A stretch of DNA of 64,000 nucleotides. It comes from Craterostigma plantagineum (Eukaryota > Streptophyta > Magnoliopsida > Lamiales > Linderniaceae). How positions within the stretch are numbered: the first letter of the stretch is position 1; each line of letters begins with the position of its first letter. Below are positions 9,994 through 22,336 of this stretch, one piece after another. The stretch spans positions 18,510 through 82,509 of the forward strand of contig JAPQWV010001549.1 in assembly GCA_027422505.1 (NCBI GenBank). The letters run 5' to 3'. The notes below the pieces were generated by a model that saw only the letters and a list, made by a program, of their open reading frames with translations, had not been told where the DNA came from and made no database searches. A program made the translations under genes and the position numbers.

Positions 9994-12900
9994 TCACTTT
10001 TTCCGATGTTTATTCCTATTGATCTTCACGATCTTCCTGCCAGATTTATCGCCTCCACCTGGCCCACCACTGCCCAACGAAAACGCACCGCCAACATTAA
10101 ACTGCGCACTGCCCGACCCTTGAAATGGGGGCGGGTTCTGAGGAGCGGGCTGATTTGGCTGCTGCCCGCCAAACAAAAAAGGGTTCCTAGCGAAGGAGCG
10201 CTCGCCTGACCAAACATGCCGGAAAAAGATGGCGTTGCTGCTGCTTGTACTGTGTCTTCGGCCATTGTATCATCATTATTCATCTGATCATTGCTGTTAC
10301 TGTTACCCTGAGATGCCCCAAAGCCAGTAAAAGAAGAGCCAAATGGACTAGTAAAAGAAGCTGAAGCAGAGGTTGTGGCAAATGGAACCATAGAATTCGG
10401 CGTATAAGTCGCTGCAGACGAAGTAAAGAAAGTAGGAGAGATGTTCATAGAAGGAGCTAATGGAGTCGATGATGATGACGATGTTCCTCCTAGAGAAAAC
10501 CCTGTAGATGAGGATGAAGTGAATAGGCTTGGAGTAGCAATTGGCGTTGAAGATGATGCGCCGAAAACAAACCCAGCTGATAGAGAGGGAATAGCCGAAG
10601 AAGATGATGATGATGCTGATGGAGCGCCAAAGGCAAATCCAGCGAAAGGCGATGTATTTGTAGAAGCCAAGGGTGTTGCACTAGTAGAGAGCCCAATTGA
10701 TTGAGATGAATTTGATAAGGTCGACGCAGATGATTGTGCTGAAGAAGCAGCAAATGAGAATACAGTGGATTGAGATAGAGAGGCTGTGGTGGACCCAAAG
10801 GGAGAAGGTTCTGCACCTTCCCAACTTGAACCGAAGATGTTTGAAGGTGAAGAGGTTGTGCCGATACTGAACTTAGCACTGGTGGTATTAGTGGGTGACG
10901 ATGAAACGGAGGAATTGGCACCAAAAACAAACGTTGAGGGAGTGGCAACGCTGCTTGTTCCAAGTGTAGTGCTTGAAGAAGAGGATGGATTCAAACCGAA
11001 ACTGAACGCAAAGGCTGAAGAGTTACTGCTTGAGGTAACTGTACTTGAATCAGTAACAGCAGAAGAACTCGAGCCAAACTTGAATACGTTCAAAGAAGGT
11101 GGTCCCTTTGCAACTATTGCTTTACCAGTATCCTCATTACCTGTAGAAGTCGTACCAAAATTGTTGTCTGTATTAGGCTTTGCATTGAATGAGGGCAATG
11201 AATCAGATGATACCAACTGATCAGAGGCACCTTGAGAAAAGGTTCCACCACTTGTAAACAATGAAGATTTAGCAGCATCAGTGAGCTTTCCAGCTGTGGA
11301 ATTGCTAAAGGAAGAAAAGAATGCAGAAGTCCCACTTCCATAGCTTGTTGGCGCTGATGTTGCAAAAGCAGAGAGTGATGCTAAACTTGAATCATTATCC
11401 ATTTTCCTTTTCAGATTTTCAGAACCATTTGTTGATGGTGCAGCTGAAATTGTGGTAATTTGATCTTCCGTTGCCCCAAATCTGACTATAGGTTCCCTAG
11501 CATTTGAAGCTGACCCAAAGATGCTGGTGCCAGAGGAACGCCAGTGACAGTAACACTTGGGGAAAAGCTTGCAACAGTAGCTGAAGATGTGAAACTGAGA
11601 CCACCATCCACTAGGGTTTGATTTGTATCACTCGACGAAGCTGCAGCCAATGAACCAAACAGAGGTCTTGCAAGCTGTGACACATATTGTACTGGAGGCA
11701 TATTTTCAGATTTTTCATTGGCAACTCCAGCCATAACAGAGTGAAAATGACCTGCTTTGTCAAGTTTAGAAGGCATCTCCCGAGAACTAGATGCTGGGAT
11801 AGAGAGCAAGCTGCAAGAATAATCGATAAAAATATTACAATCATATTCTTCTGTTCTACTTCTCGCTTGGGCAAAGGACACACAAAAGAAAAAAAGCAAT
11901 TAAATGATGTAAATCTAAGTTGCTCAAAAATTTAGAAGAAAAGATCATGTATAGCTTCAAGAATAGAAATTTAACCCACAAGATAAAAAGATGACTGAGA
12001 AAGTCATGTGTAGTTGAATAAGAGAATAGAACTCATAAAAGAATGAACATGTTTGCAAGTGCTACCTGTTGGTGCCATCTTTTTGAAATTCTTGCTTAGT
12101 TGATTCAGAAAATTTATCGGCAACTGAGCTGAAGCTGAATAGGGGAGGAGGGTCATTAGTTTCCTCAAGTTTTCCAGATACAGAGGCAGGCGGTGGTAAA
12201 ATCAATGATTCCGAAGCTGTTGTTTCTCCAGTGACTGTACCAGGACCAACACTTTCACCAATTTTAAAAAAACACGGATTCTCCTCTGTCCGACCTATGA
12301 GTTTCACCGGTTCAGGTTTTTCCGTAGAAAATAGCTTGCTGTCACTGAAAGTTACCGATCCTCTTGCAGATGAAGGTCTCTGCACAAGCCCATCAGGCGG
12401 TATGCTACCATCCTTCTCCAATGAAACCTGGGAAAACGCATAAAAAGTGAGCATATTGGAAAATTCTATCATAAGAGTATAGCAAACTTTAGAACAATTG
12501 ATAGCTTCAAATTTGCTCAGTACTTGTTATTGATAACTAATACTACAAATCTAAAACATATTGGCAGTATTGAACCACATATCCATGCAGCCATCCTGCA
12601 ACAGTTACAAGTGAAACTGAAAAAAAGAAACCATAATTGAAGAGGATTTTTTTACCTCCTCACTCATACATGCGTTGTCTTTTGGTAAGTGTTGAGGTGC
12701 ACTATCTTTTTTCGCTTCAAAGCTGGGACATGAAGCATCTGGTACACAGTTCAATGGATCCAAGTGGGTTACAGAGCCTATAGATACGTTCTTCACTTCA
12801 TTTACTTGTTTCACGGGAGAAGAACCAACAGCACCAATTAAACAAGAATCAGATCTATCTGGCAATTCATGGCCACCTTTGATGTCAAAATGTTTCTTAA

Positions 12901-15611
12901 CTGACTCAACATTTTCCAGGCTCCTAAGGGCCTGCCCAGAAAGCATGCTTGGTTTCAATTCTAAATGTGATCTCTCTCTCTCAGCAACAAACTTGGACTG
13001 TGATAATTTTTCATTAGGGGACAACTTTTCAAGCTGCTGAAATATTCTAGCAGCCACCTCACTGGATTTCGATGGAACACGAGCATAACTTGTACTTGGG
13101 CCACTTTGATTCTCATTTTCCTTAACAGTACCTCTTATATTATGCATTGTCTCACCAATCAATATACCCTTCTGCTTCACATCAGAATGAGCGACCATTG
13201 CATGCGCCGAATGTTGAGTCCTGAGAGCTAATAAATTTGTTTTCTGCCTTATTCTCCGTATGGGTCCGACGGATCCAAATCCATCATCTATGAATGTGTT
13301 TCTCCGTTTTAAGGACTAAAAGAAAGAACGATAGTGAAACAGCTTAGGGTCAGTTAAAGGGAAATAAGAGCATAATATTTGATCAACACGTACCTTATGC
13401 TTTACAAGTTTATCGTCATGGTCAACAAAATACGGAGATGCAGATGATAACGAAGGTCTAGAACTTTCATAACTCATAACTCCACTGCCTGAAAGTCATT
13501 TGACTGATGAGCATTGATCACAAAAGAAAAAAATGTGTTTTCATGCCGTAAGGAAAATATAAAGAACCTTGGAAGTGGATGCTGAATAAAGTCTGGAATA
13601 CGGGCTACGCGCCATGTTGTAAGTAGCTGACTTGCCCCGAGATCGTGGGGTTATAAAACCGTTTTCTGGAGCATCAATACCTCTGAACATATTCTTTGAC
13701 AATGACAGGTTAGACGACATTGACCGAAATGGGGTATTACCCAGCGTTTCTCTAATAGTTTGACCCCGCATCGCTAGATATGATGGTGATACTTTTGACG
13801 GAATACTTCCCATGTAAGATTTTGCGAGTTCAGCAGGAGAAGCAATATTGACATCAAGGACCTGTAAAATGTTATTATGGGAATTTCAAAGCCATAGATA
13901 CGGCTGTGATGCCATAATCATACAAAATGACAGCTGAACAAGAAACACATGGCAAGGAGAGGATAAGCCATCAGATGTTCAATTATATGAAGATCTTACT
14001 TCTAACTTTGAAAGAGAAGTTGAAACAGCAGCAGATCTCGCCCCATTGGTTCTATCCTCTTCAAAGTAGCCACTAGCTAATTTTGATAGCATTTCCGTTG
14101 TCGCTTTTTCGTCATTGCCTCTATTGGACAGCTCCTCGGCCCTTGATCGCAACAACTCTGTCAGATGAGTAATTTGAGTCCTGGAAAAGGAGAAGTTCAC
14201 ATGGTTAAATCAGCTAAAGAAAGCAGTAGACAAATCGTAGACAAAGCAGCTTGCAAGTTACAGAATATATTGCAATAGCTGACAATAATAGAAAGATGCA
14301 TGAAAAGTTGTCCAAATCTAGACAATGTTTTCCTAACAATAAGCTTACCTTGTGAAAGATTTTTGCTTCAGAAGTTGCTCAAGCTCAGATATAGAATCAC
14401 CGTTGGTGACATCTACTGGTGGTCTATTTTGACCTCTATCAGGCTCTTGTTCCTGCTTTGGTTCTTTCACCCAAAACAAAAAGTTAGCAACAACATTAAG
14501 TGTCTTTTGGAGTCAAACAATCAACAACACTGTGAAAACCTTCACCAATAGCAGGGAAAAGCATCGGGAAAAGAAAAAGCTTGGTTTCCAAAATTTAACC
14601 ATTTAATCAACAATCTACCATTAGCAGAAACAAAACCAAGGAGCAATTTAATAAATAACAGAAAAAGAAGAAAGAATTTATCCACACCAAAAACCACAAA
14701 AAGCGGAATAAGTGAAAGTGGAAGTATTAAACTTACATTAGGAACAACATCCGCAACATCTTCATTCACATCATCGTTTACGTCTGCATTACAAGAAGCA
14801 AAACACATAACCAATCAGATACAGATGCAAACTTGAAATACATCAGCATGGCAGTGAAATTGTGGCATAACCTTCCAAAAAAACACAACAAACCAACAAG
14901 GGAAACAATGGCAGTGCATCCATAATGACGAATAATAAAATATTCGACTCATATGCCTTGAGGAATAGGTCTAACATTACTTCTCAAGGCCAAAAAATCT
15001 AAGCAAATCAAGAAAAAGTGCTAAGGACAATGAGTTACTTCCAGAACTAGATACTGAGTTCTCTTAAACGCACACAAGAGAAAGCAGTAATCCAAATCAT
15101 GAAAAACTAAATCTCAAATATGGGAAGCAAAAAAAGAACCATAAAAAACATAAGTTGATTCAAGTGCATCAACAACGAAGACAAACTAGAAAAACGCCAC
15201 TACATGCTAAATGGAAAAAATAATCATCAAATAAGCTTCTCCAACAAATCCAACATATTCACCTCCTTCAATTACGCAAAAAAAAAAAAAAAAAAAAAGA
15301 GACGATTAACCTTCTAAAGGAGGAGGAAGCTGCTTCCTCCTAAAAACCGTAGAAAAAATTCTGTCTGCACCATAGGATATAAGCTTCGACGCAGGATCCA
15401 AAACAATCTTGCTCAACCAACCACTTCTATTTATGTCGCCGCTTCGATTCGGACGATTAGCAGTCGACGGACGGTCGTAAGGCGTCGATTGACGCCCGCG
15501 AAACGGCTTCTTACGGAACTTACCGCCGACTCCTCCCTCTCCGTACGAAGAAGATGCATCGTTCGTCGGTGCGCTGTCGGCGGCCTTGGAGCCGCCTTCT
15601 GCCGTGGTCAT
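9994..15611 (-). CDS. NUP1: Nuclear pore basket nucleoporin NUP1/NUP136
   Basis: Nine coding exons on the minus strand: 15311-15611, 14737-14783, 14349-14452, 14000-14180, 13568-13861, 13394-13488, 12656-13315, 12066-12427 and 9994-11810. Together they encode about 1,287 residues. The N-terminus has a basic GGKFRKKPFRG motif and the STPYDRP motif, then GWLSKIVLDPASKLI and FSTVFRRKQLPPP, as in plant NUP1. A central GSVGPIRRIRQK block is also family-typical. The last exon is a Ser/Thr/Ala-rich FG domain with scattered FG, FGA and FGS units, and the tail ends in KINRNKHRKK. The protein lines the nuclear basket and acts in mRNA export and nuclear shape. Three positions lack one base: near 11531, near 10190 and at the exon 5/6 junction (about 13567). 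Each break is followed by the conserved sequence in the next frame. A copia element sits 27 bases upstream of the ATG. Confidence 0.88.
15609..15611 (-). promoter_or_regulatory. NUP1: NUP1 start codon and truncated 27-base leader
   Basis: The NUP1 ATG (complement of CAT, 15609-15611) opens MTTAEGGSKAADS and agrees with the conserved N-terminus. Only 15612-15638 of the original leader remains next to it, ending in GAAAG, half of the copia target duplication. The remainder of the old leader and promoter lies beyond the element, from 21095. Confidence 0.75.
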
Positions 15612-15638
15612 TTACGGTCGAATTTGAGAAAGAGAAAG

Positions 15639-16103
15639 TGTTGGCTGGGAAAGGGAAAATATATATATATTCGAAGATTGTGTAGTACACAATTTCCTTA
15701 AAATAGATTCGCTCCCTCACGTATGTGCTAGAGGTTTTTTACGAGCGTCTATTTCCCAGGATACTTCGAAAACACGGCGTTCGTTTAGCACAAAAACGAC
15801 ACCGACAGCGAACGGACAAGAAATATAGCAGAAATAATTTTGGATGAATTAGTATTTTTTTTTCTTTCTACTTGTGTGTTTCCCTTTTTTTTCAAGCCTA
15901 AGACCCTATTTATAGCCAAAAATTAAACTAATTTTTTTTTTTTTTTTTAAATTCAAGGACTAAAACGTTTGAGGAATGGTTTAACCATCCATCAAACCAC
16001 TCCAAAATTCAATCCAAAAACCACTCCAAAATCTAATCCAAAACCACTCCAAAAATCTCATTCACCTAATTTATAAAATTAATATAATATAAATTATCTA
16101 ACA
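15639..16103 (-). repeat. Copia 3' LTR, next to NUP1
   Basis: The 465-bp LTR ends 27 bases from the NUP1 ATG and is in the same orientation as the gene. It carries a good TATA box, CTATAAATAGG, read on the minus strand (core 15907-15914), about 300 bases upstream of the start codon. It could serve as a NUP1 promoter. Confidence 0.85.
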
Positions 16104-16643
16104 ATCCCCCACATGAATGAGAATTGGTTGGTTAATGTTTCTGCTACCTAATGATACTCTGCATAGAGGATAGTATGTTTACCATTTGAACTTCCTCCTT
16201 GTATGCACGCTTGGTTTACTGCAGTCCAGTAGAACACGATGTCTTTGAACTGTCCCGCTTTTCGTGTAAACGAACCCACGTACAATACACAGAGACCATT
16301 TTTCTCTTGTTCCGTTCTCATGGTTTGTCCAGTACGGCCATGGACACGTCCTGATTCTGCGAGGGTTTCTAAAGAACTAAGCTTTCAGTTCTCCTTTGAA
16401 GCGGCCCCACTTCTCCCTAACATAGGTGACTTCTCACGTCGCGAGTATTTTCTATCAATACTCTATGATAGTCATTATAACATCATCATGCTAGCCTTTT
16501 CCGTCATCACTGTTTCTTGACAGGAATGAGCGGGGTTATCTCCCACAGTGATACCAAGTCCTAAGATTAGGTTGTCCCTTTGAACCTAGATCTTGGGATC
16601 TCCAGTCACATAGGTAGGGTTTTCCTTCTTAGCACTTATATAC

Positions 16644-17194
16644 TTAAGGCTTTAAGCCCATTCCTTTCGTCAACCTTTCAACTGCATCTCTATTTAACCC
16701 TTTGGTTAGCGGATCCGCAATGTTATCCGTCGATTTCACATAATCAATCGAGATAACTCCAGTTGAGAGCAGTTGCCTAACGGTATTATGTCGACGACGT
16801 ATGTATCTCGACTTACCATTATACATAGTACTCTGTGCTCGTCCAATAGCCGATTGGCTATCGCAGTGTATGCATATAGGCGGCACAGGTTTTCCCATTT
16901 AGGAATATCCTCCAAGAAATGGCGTAACCATTCAGCTTCTTCTCCACATTTATCCAAGGCAAAGAACTCGGATTCCATAGTGGATCTTGCTATAACCGTT
17001 TGTTTCGAGGATTTCCAAGACACAGCAGCTCCAGCGAGTGTAAACACATAGCCGCTTGTGCTCTTAGAGTCCTTCATATCAGATATCCAGTTCGCATCTG
17101 TGTAGCCTTCTAAACAGCGGGATATCGACCATAGTGTAATCCATAGTCTCGAGTATACCGTAAGTATCTCAAAACCCGTATTATAGCGGTCCAA
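16644..17194 (-). CDS. Copia RNase H domain
   Basis: The frame contains [31 protein letters not shown] and [20 protein letters not shown], the classic copia RNase H blocks with the catalytic Asp and Glu. The end of the domain ([14 protein letters not shown], then [10 protein letters not shown]) continues in a neighbouring frame (16644-16898), so a frame break lies near 16850-16900. It would degrade element RNA during reverse transcription. Confidence 0.85.
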
Positions 17195-17395
17195 TGATCC
17201 GCACTCGGATTGCTCGTATACGAACTCAGTTTGCTTATAGCATAAGCAATATCTGGCCTAGTACAGCTCATTAGATACATCAAGCTTCGTAATCCGGGAG
17301 TATTCTACTTGAGAAATAGCCTCCCCGCGATTTTTCGACAAATGAACGCTTCGATCTAATGGCGTTCTAGCAACACCAGAATCACCCTTGCAGAA

Positions 17396-18091
17396 TTAGT
17401 CGAGAATTTTGTCTACGTAATGAGCTTGACTCAAAACAAGACCGTTACTCGTTCGTTTGATTTTAATTCCTAAAATCACGTCTGCAAGTCCCATATCTTT
17501 CATGTCAAATTTTGAATTTAACATATCCTTGGTAGACTTGACCATTTTGTCGTTACTACCAACAATGAGTATGTCGTCTACATACAGACATAAAATGACA
17601 TAGTCATCGCCTGTTCCCTTTGAGTAAACGCATTTATCGCTCTCATTTATTTTAAAGCCGTAGTTGATCATCGCATGATCAAACTTTTCGTGCCACTTCT
17701 TAGGGGCTTGTTTCAAACCATACAAAGATTTAATCAATCTACAGACTTTCTTTTCGGTTCCAGGAGCACGAAAACCCTCGGGTTGCTCCATATAGATTTC
17801 TTCGTCTAATTCACCATTTAAGAAAGCTGTTTTGACATCCATTTGATGTACTTCCAAATTTCTTAAGGATGCGATAGCAAGTATCATCCTTATCGAATTT
17901 ATTCTCGTCACAGGAGAATATGTGTCAAAATAATCTAAGCCTTCGCGTTGCTTGTATCCTTTGATAACAAGTCTGGCTTTATACTTTTCTACAGACCCGT
18001 CTGGTTTTATTTTCCTTTTAAAGATCCATTTTGATCCTAAAGGTTTACATCCCTTTGGAAGATCAACTAACTCCCAAGTGTGATTCTGCAA
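17396..18091 (-). CDS. Copia reverse transcriptase
   Basis: A 231-residue frame covers most of the RVT_2 domain: WELVDLPKGCKPLGSKWIFK, QMDVKTAFLNGEL, LIKSLYGLKQAPKKWH and the catalytic YVDDILIVGS. It is intact over its length; the pieces upstream and downstream are in other frames. It copies the element RNA in cytoplasmic particles. Confidence 0.92.
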   Translation of the reverse strand: MQNHTWELVDLPKGCKPLGSKWIFKRKIKPDGSVEKYKARLVIKGYKQREGLDYFDTYSPVTRINSIRMILAIASLRNLEVHQMDVKTAFLNGELDEEIYMEQPEGFRAPGTEKKVCRLIKSLYGLKQAPKKWHEKFDHAMINYGFKINESDKCVYSKGTGDDYVILCLYVDDILIVGSNDKMVKSTKDMLNSKFDMKDMGLADVILGIKIKRTSNGLVLSQAHYVDKILD

Positions 18092-18280
18092 AATAGAATC
18101 AATCTCGCTTTTTTATGGCTTCTTTCCATAAAGGCCCGTCCACGGAGCTCACTGCTTCGTTAAGGTCAGCGGTTCCTTTTCAATCAAATATGTAACAAAG
18201 TCATCACCAAAAGATTTCTCTATCGGGCACGCTTGCTTCGTTTCGGTTCAATCTCATGAACCGTACTAGGAATCTCGTTT

Positions 18281-19240
18281 CTATATCATCTCGTTTAGAT
18301 GTACCAGATCCATAATCGGATTTACAAGGAAATACATTTTCAAAGAAATACGCATTCCTTGATTCATGACCGTGTCTTGTTTATATCCGAAATTTCGAAT
18401 CATATATACAAGAAACCAATATGCCGTACTATTGTGTGCATATCCTATGAAAATACAGTCCACTGTTTTAGGACCAATTTTCACCGCTTTAGGCGCAGGT
18501 ACGGCTACCTTCGCCAACACCCCCACATTCGCAAATGTTGGTACGAAGGCGTCTTTCCTTTCCATAACTCATATGGAGTTTTATTCATTTTCTTTCGAGG
18601 TATCCTATTTAATAGGTAATTACTCGTCAAGATAGCTTCGCCCCACATATTAGGCGGTAGACCTGAACTCAGTAACATCGCATTCATCATTTCTTTTAAT
18701 GTGCGATTCTTTCGTTCGGCCACTCCGTTTGATTGAGGTGAATACGGGGCGGTCAATTCATGGACGATACATGTTCCACACAGAAGCTCCCAATTGGCGC
18801 TTCGTATTCTCTCCCTCGATCACTTCTCAATTTTAATTTTCTTGCCGAGTTGCGTTTCAACTTCGGTTTTGTAGAGAACGAATTTCTCTAATGCTTCGTC
18901 TTTGCTCTTAAGCAATAAACATAGCAATATTTGGTGCAATCGTCAATAAATGTTATAAAATATTATTGCCACCACGTGTTTGAACGTATTTCAAATCACA
19001 TAAATCGCTATGAATCAATTCAAGCGGTTCGTACTTCTTGCTACCGAAGGGAAAGACGATCTCGTCATTTTTGCTTCAACGCAAATTTTGCATTTATATT
19101 TCGAATTAATTTCGAATGTTGGAATATGGTCTATGTTAATTAATCGACGTATCGATTCAAAATTAACGTGACCTAATCTATCGCGCCCAAATTGGAAGAT
19201 TCAAGCAAGTAAACGAAGAAGTTTTTCATTCTCATTTACA
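18281..19240 (-). CDS. Copia integrase, fragmented
   Basis: Recognisable integrase lies in the frame 18505-18756 (TAPYSPQSNGVAERKNRTLKE, then GEAILTSNYLLNRIP) and continues at 18281-18565 (KTVDCIFIGYAHNSTAYWF). Upstream, 18780-19240 is broken by frame changes, and no long frame covers the zinc-binding and core region. It would insert the element DNA into the nucleus. Confidence 0.75.
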
Positions 19241-19253
19241 ATAGTCATTACAT

Positions 19254-20598
19254 TCAGCTTGAACAAACCATCACAGGCATAACCTTACCAACAAACACAC
19301 CCGACTTAGACAATATCACTTTGTCAGATTCAATAACAATACGAAAACCGTGTTTGTTTAACAAGATCCCGATATAAGGTTCTTGCGAATTTCCGGTACA
19401 TACAACACGTCTTTCAGCATTAGTATTTTTCCGGACGTCATCTTGAGCATCACGTTCCCTTTTTCCTTCGACGGTAGCAGCAGCCGAGTTGCCCATGTAG
19501 ATCTTTTCTCCTTCAACCGGCTCACGGGTAGAGAAGAATCTACGGTTCGTGCACACATGACGTGTAGCACCGGTATCGATCCACATTCTTGTGGATTCGA
19601 CCCAATCATGTTTATCTCCGAAACCACCGCGACGAGGCTCAAGTCCTCAACTTCTTTGGTGATGTCTTTCACCATATTGGCCTCGTGTTTCTTCTTGGAA
19701 GTCGACAGTCCGACGACTTGTGGCCTAGTTTGCCACAATTGAAGCACTTTCCCTTGAACTTATAGTTCGGCTTAGCGACGCCTCCGGTCGCCCAAGTTTC
19801 GCTTTGGGTTTAACCGCGCCTTTGCCCTTTTTAGAGCTATGCTCCACCACATTTACTTTCGGTTCAGATGAGCTCGACACTCTCTTTTCCGACCTTTTGT
19901 TGTCTTTCTTCAATTCGAAGTCTAACAATCAGATCCTCCAAAGACATCTCCTTCCGCTTATGCTTGAGATAGTTTTTGAAGTCTTTCCAGCCCGGCGGTA
20001 GCTTTTCAATAATACCGCAACTTGGAAAGATTCACTCAGAACCATCCGTTCTGCATGGATCTCGTGCAAGATCAACTGGATCTCCTGCACCTGACTGATC
20101 ACAGTCTTGGAATCGACCATCTTATAATCAAGGAACCGTCCAACAACAAATTTCTTTGTGCCGGCATCCTCAGTTTTATATTTCCGGTCTAACGACTCCC
20201 ACAATTCCTTAGCCGTAGCGACCGCACCATACACGCTGTACAGAGTATCGCTTAGGCATTCAGAATGTAATTACGACACAGGAAATCAGAGTGTTTCCAT
20301 GCATCAACAGCGATCACGACCTCAGCGTTCGTCTCACCGTCGTTCACCTTGAGCTCGACCTCTTTCAGGTATGTTGCCAGGTTCAGCGTGGTGAGGTAGA
20401 AGAGCATCTTCTGTTGCCATCTTTTGAACGTGGAGGCTGTCCCCATAAATTTCTCCGGCTTCTCCAGGTGGTTGACTGGTACGGTTGGCTTCGTAACAAT
20501 AGGTATGGCGGTGGGGACAAAAGTAGGAGGAGGAACGTCAATGTTTCTTCGTTCGCCATAGACTGTTGGTTGTTGAGGAAGTCCACGTAGTCTGACAT
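19254..20598 (-). CDS. Copia gag and protease, fragmented
   Basis: Reading right to left, gag starts near 20598 ([12 protein letters not shown]), continues with [18 protein letters not shown] (20446 on) and [20 protein letters not shown] (20200 on), typical of UBN2-type gag. A zinc knuckle [14 protein letters not shown] is encoded at about 19705-19755. The protease follows with [11 protein letters not shown] at 19586. At least three frame changes are needed to join these pieces. Confidence 0.8.
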
Positions 20599-20628
20599 CG
20601 TTGCGGGATCGTCGGTCTATTTTAAGAT

Positions 20629-21094
20629 TGTTGGCTGGGAAAGGGAAAATATATATATATATTCGAAGATTGTGTAGTACACAATTTCCTTAAAATAGAT
20701 TCGCTCCCTCACGTATGTGCTAGAGGTTTTTTACGAGCGTCTATTTCCCAGGATACTTCGAAAACACGGCGTTCGTTTAGCACAAAAACGACACCGACAG
20801 CGAACGGACAAGAAATATAGCAGAAATAATTTTGGATGAATTAGTATTTTTTTCTTTCTACTTGTGTGTTTTCCCTTTTTTTCAAGCCTAATGACCCTAT
20901 TTATAGCCAAAAATTAAACTAATTTTTTTTTTTTTTAAATTCAAGGACTAAAACGTTTGAGGAATGGTTTAAACCATTCCATCAAACCACTCCAAAATTC
21001 AATCCAAAAACCACTCCAAAATCTAATCCAAAAACCACTCCAAAAATCTCATTCACCTAATTTATAAAATTAATATAATATAAATTATCTAACA
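20629..21094 (-). repeat. Copia 5' LTR
   Basis: The 466-bp partner of the LTR at 15639. I saw no clear base substitution between the two, only one- or two-base length differences in homopolymers and the AT run. The TATA motif CTATAAATAGG is present on the minus strand near 20900. Confidence 0.9.
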
Positions 21095-21365
21095 GAAAGA
21101 AACTGTGTTATTAGGGTTTTAATTTGGAGAAAGAAAGAACGATGGCCGTTGCTTTACTTAATTGTGAATGAATAATAATTTGAAGAGTGAAGCGGTGTTA
21201 ACTTTTTCTCTCATGCCAGTTTTTATACGGATATATGCTTTAAGCTTTTTCTCATACTAGTTTTTATATGGATGTGCGGCTTAGCTTACGCACTGTAATA
21301 GGAAGGAAAACCATGTCTGATGTCACCCATGCATTGACTTGTTTCTATCTATACTCTTATATATA
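21095..21365 (-). promoter_or_regulatory. NUP1: Displaced original NUP1 promoter/leader
   Basis: After the target duplication (21095-21099) comes a short host segment ending where the Tat element begins at 21366. It would have been the native upstream region of NUP1 before the copia insertion. It is now 5.5 kb from the coding start and cut off at its far side by the Tat element. It contains two similar phrases, CAGTTTTTATACGGATAT and TAGTTTTTATATGGATGT, suggesting a short local duplication. Confidence 0.5.
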
Positions 21366-22081
21366 TGATATGGGGCAAACCCAATCAACAGTATTTTTAA
21401 GTGTGGGGGCTCTGAATATTAGTTAACGGTAGATTGATTATTATGTTATTTGCTAGGTACGCGAGGGTTGTAGATGCTGGGGACATAACAGAAAGAACAC
21501 AGGGGTTTACGTGGTTCGAATCCTCTCGGATTCTACGTCCACGGGGCGCTGGGAACTGTCTTTCACTAAGTAAGAATACGTTACACACTCAGAAATTCCT
21601 CACCTTCGCTCCTAAAACGTAGAAAATATGTTTAAGCTATCTTAGAGAGAAAATGATGCGCGCACTTTTCGTAGAGAGATTATGCCCCTGGAAAATATGC
21701 TAAGTCCTCCCTTTATAGCAGCTCCCGCCGCCTGCTGAAGGCTATGTTCCAGCTTTTCCGGGGGACGTACTACCTAAGGGTTGCAGAGGGAAATGACGGA
21801 TTGCTTGATGGATTGACCTCTGCAGTGGCTATAGTGGGACATCCAGTGATTTCTTCCTCTGTTAAGACAACACGTGTCCCTTTATCCCTTTTTCCTTTTC
21901 TGCTGTACCTTTTATCTTGATACACGATGGTTCTTCTTCCTTTGTCCAGTTCATGCTAGTCCGTCAGGTCCTTGCGGCTCCTTCCCAGGTTTATATCTTA
22001 TCATGGACTCTTCTTTATGGGCCTTGTTTGGGCCTCTCATTGTTTTTATTTTTCCGGCCCGTCTTAATTAATACCATATCA
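21366..22081 (-). repeat. Tat 3' LTR (left)
   Basis: A 716-bp LTR with TG/CA ends and 8-bp inverted ends TGATATGG/CCATATCA. It differs from the right LTR by a handful of substitutions and more one-base indels. A minus-strand TATA motif, CTATAAAGG, lies near 21710. Confidence 0.88.
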
Positions 22082-22336
22082 ACCACTCCCCTACTCTAAT
22101 TTATTTTTGGGGACCAAAGTGAATTAGAGTAAACAATGACGAATTCAAACCGTACCTCCTTTCGAGTCCTTCTGTCATGCTCCCCTGAAAAGACATGTCC
22201 TTTCAATACCTCGGGAACCGCTTCTTCTTAAGAGGGGCTTCTGCAAGTTCGTCCTTACTTTTGAAAAGGTACTCCGCCATTTAACAGGTACGTCTCTTTC
22301 TCTCTCTCTCTTTATTTCGTCTTCTTCCTCGTTTCT

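Larger units (their letters stand above)
15639..21094 (-). mobile_element. Complete Ty1/copia retrotransposon in the NUP1 leader
   Basis: LTRs at 15639-16103 and 20629-21094 flank a minus-strand internal region, with a 5-bp target duplication GAAAG (15634-15638 and 21095-21099). In element orientation the LTR runs TGTTAGATAA to CCAGCCAACA. The 3' LTR is preceded by a purine tract ending GTGGGGGAT (about 16104-16112). No standard TGGTATCAGAGC primer site follows the 5' LTR; the internal sequence begins ATCTTAAAATAGACC, and I cannot assign its tRNA. The order gag, protease, integrase, RT, RNase H is copia-type. Near-identical LTRs imply a recent insertion, yet the coding region carries several one-base frame breaks. 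Confidence 0.92.

Noticed and set aside
10441..11220. Acidic plus-strand frames within the NUP1 last exon
   Set aside because: They are the complement of a Ser/Ala/Thr-rich FG region; the low-complexity composition keeps the opposite strand open. The minus-strand NUP1 product is clear.
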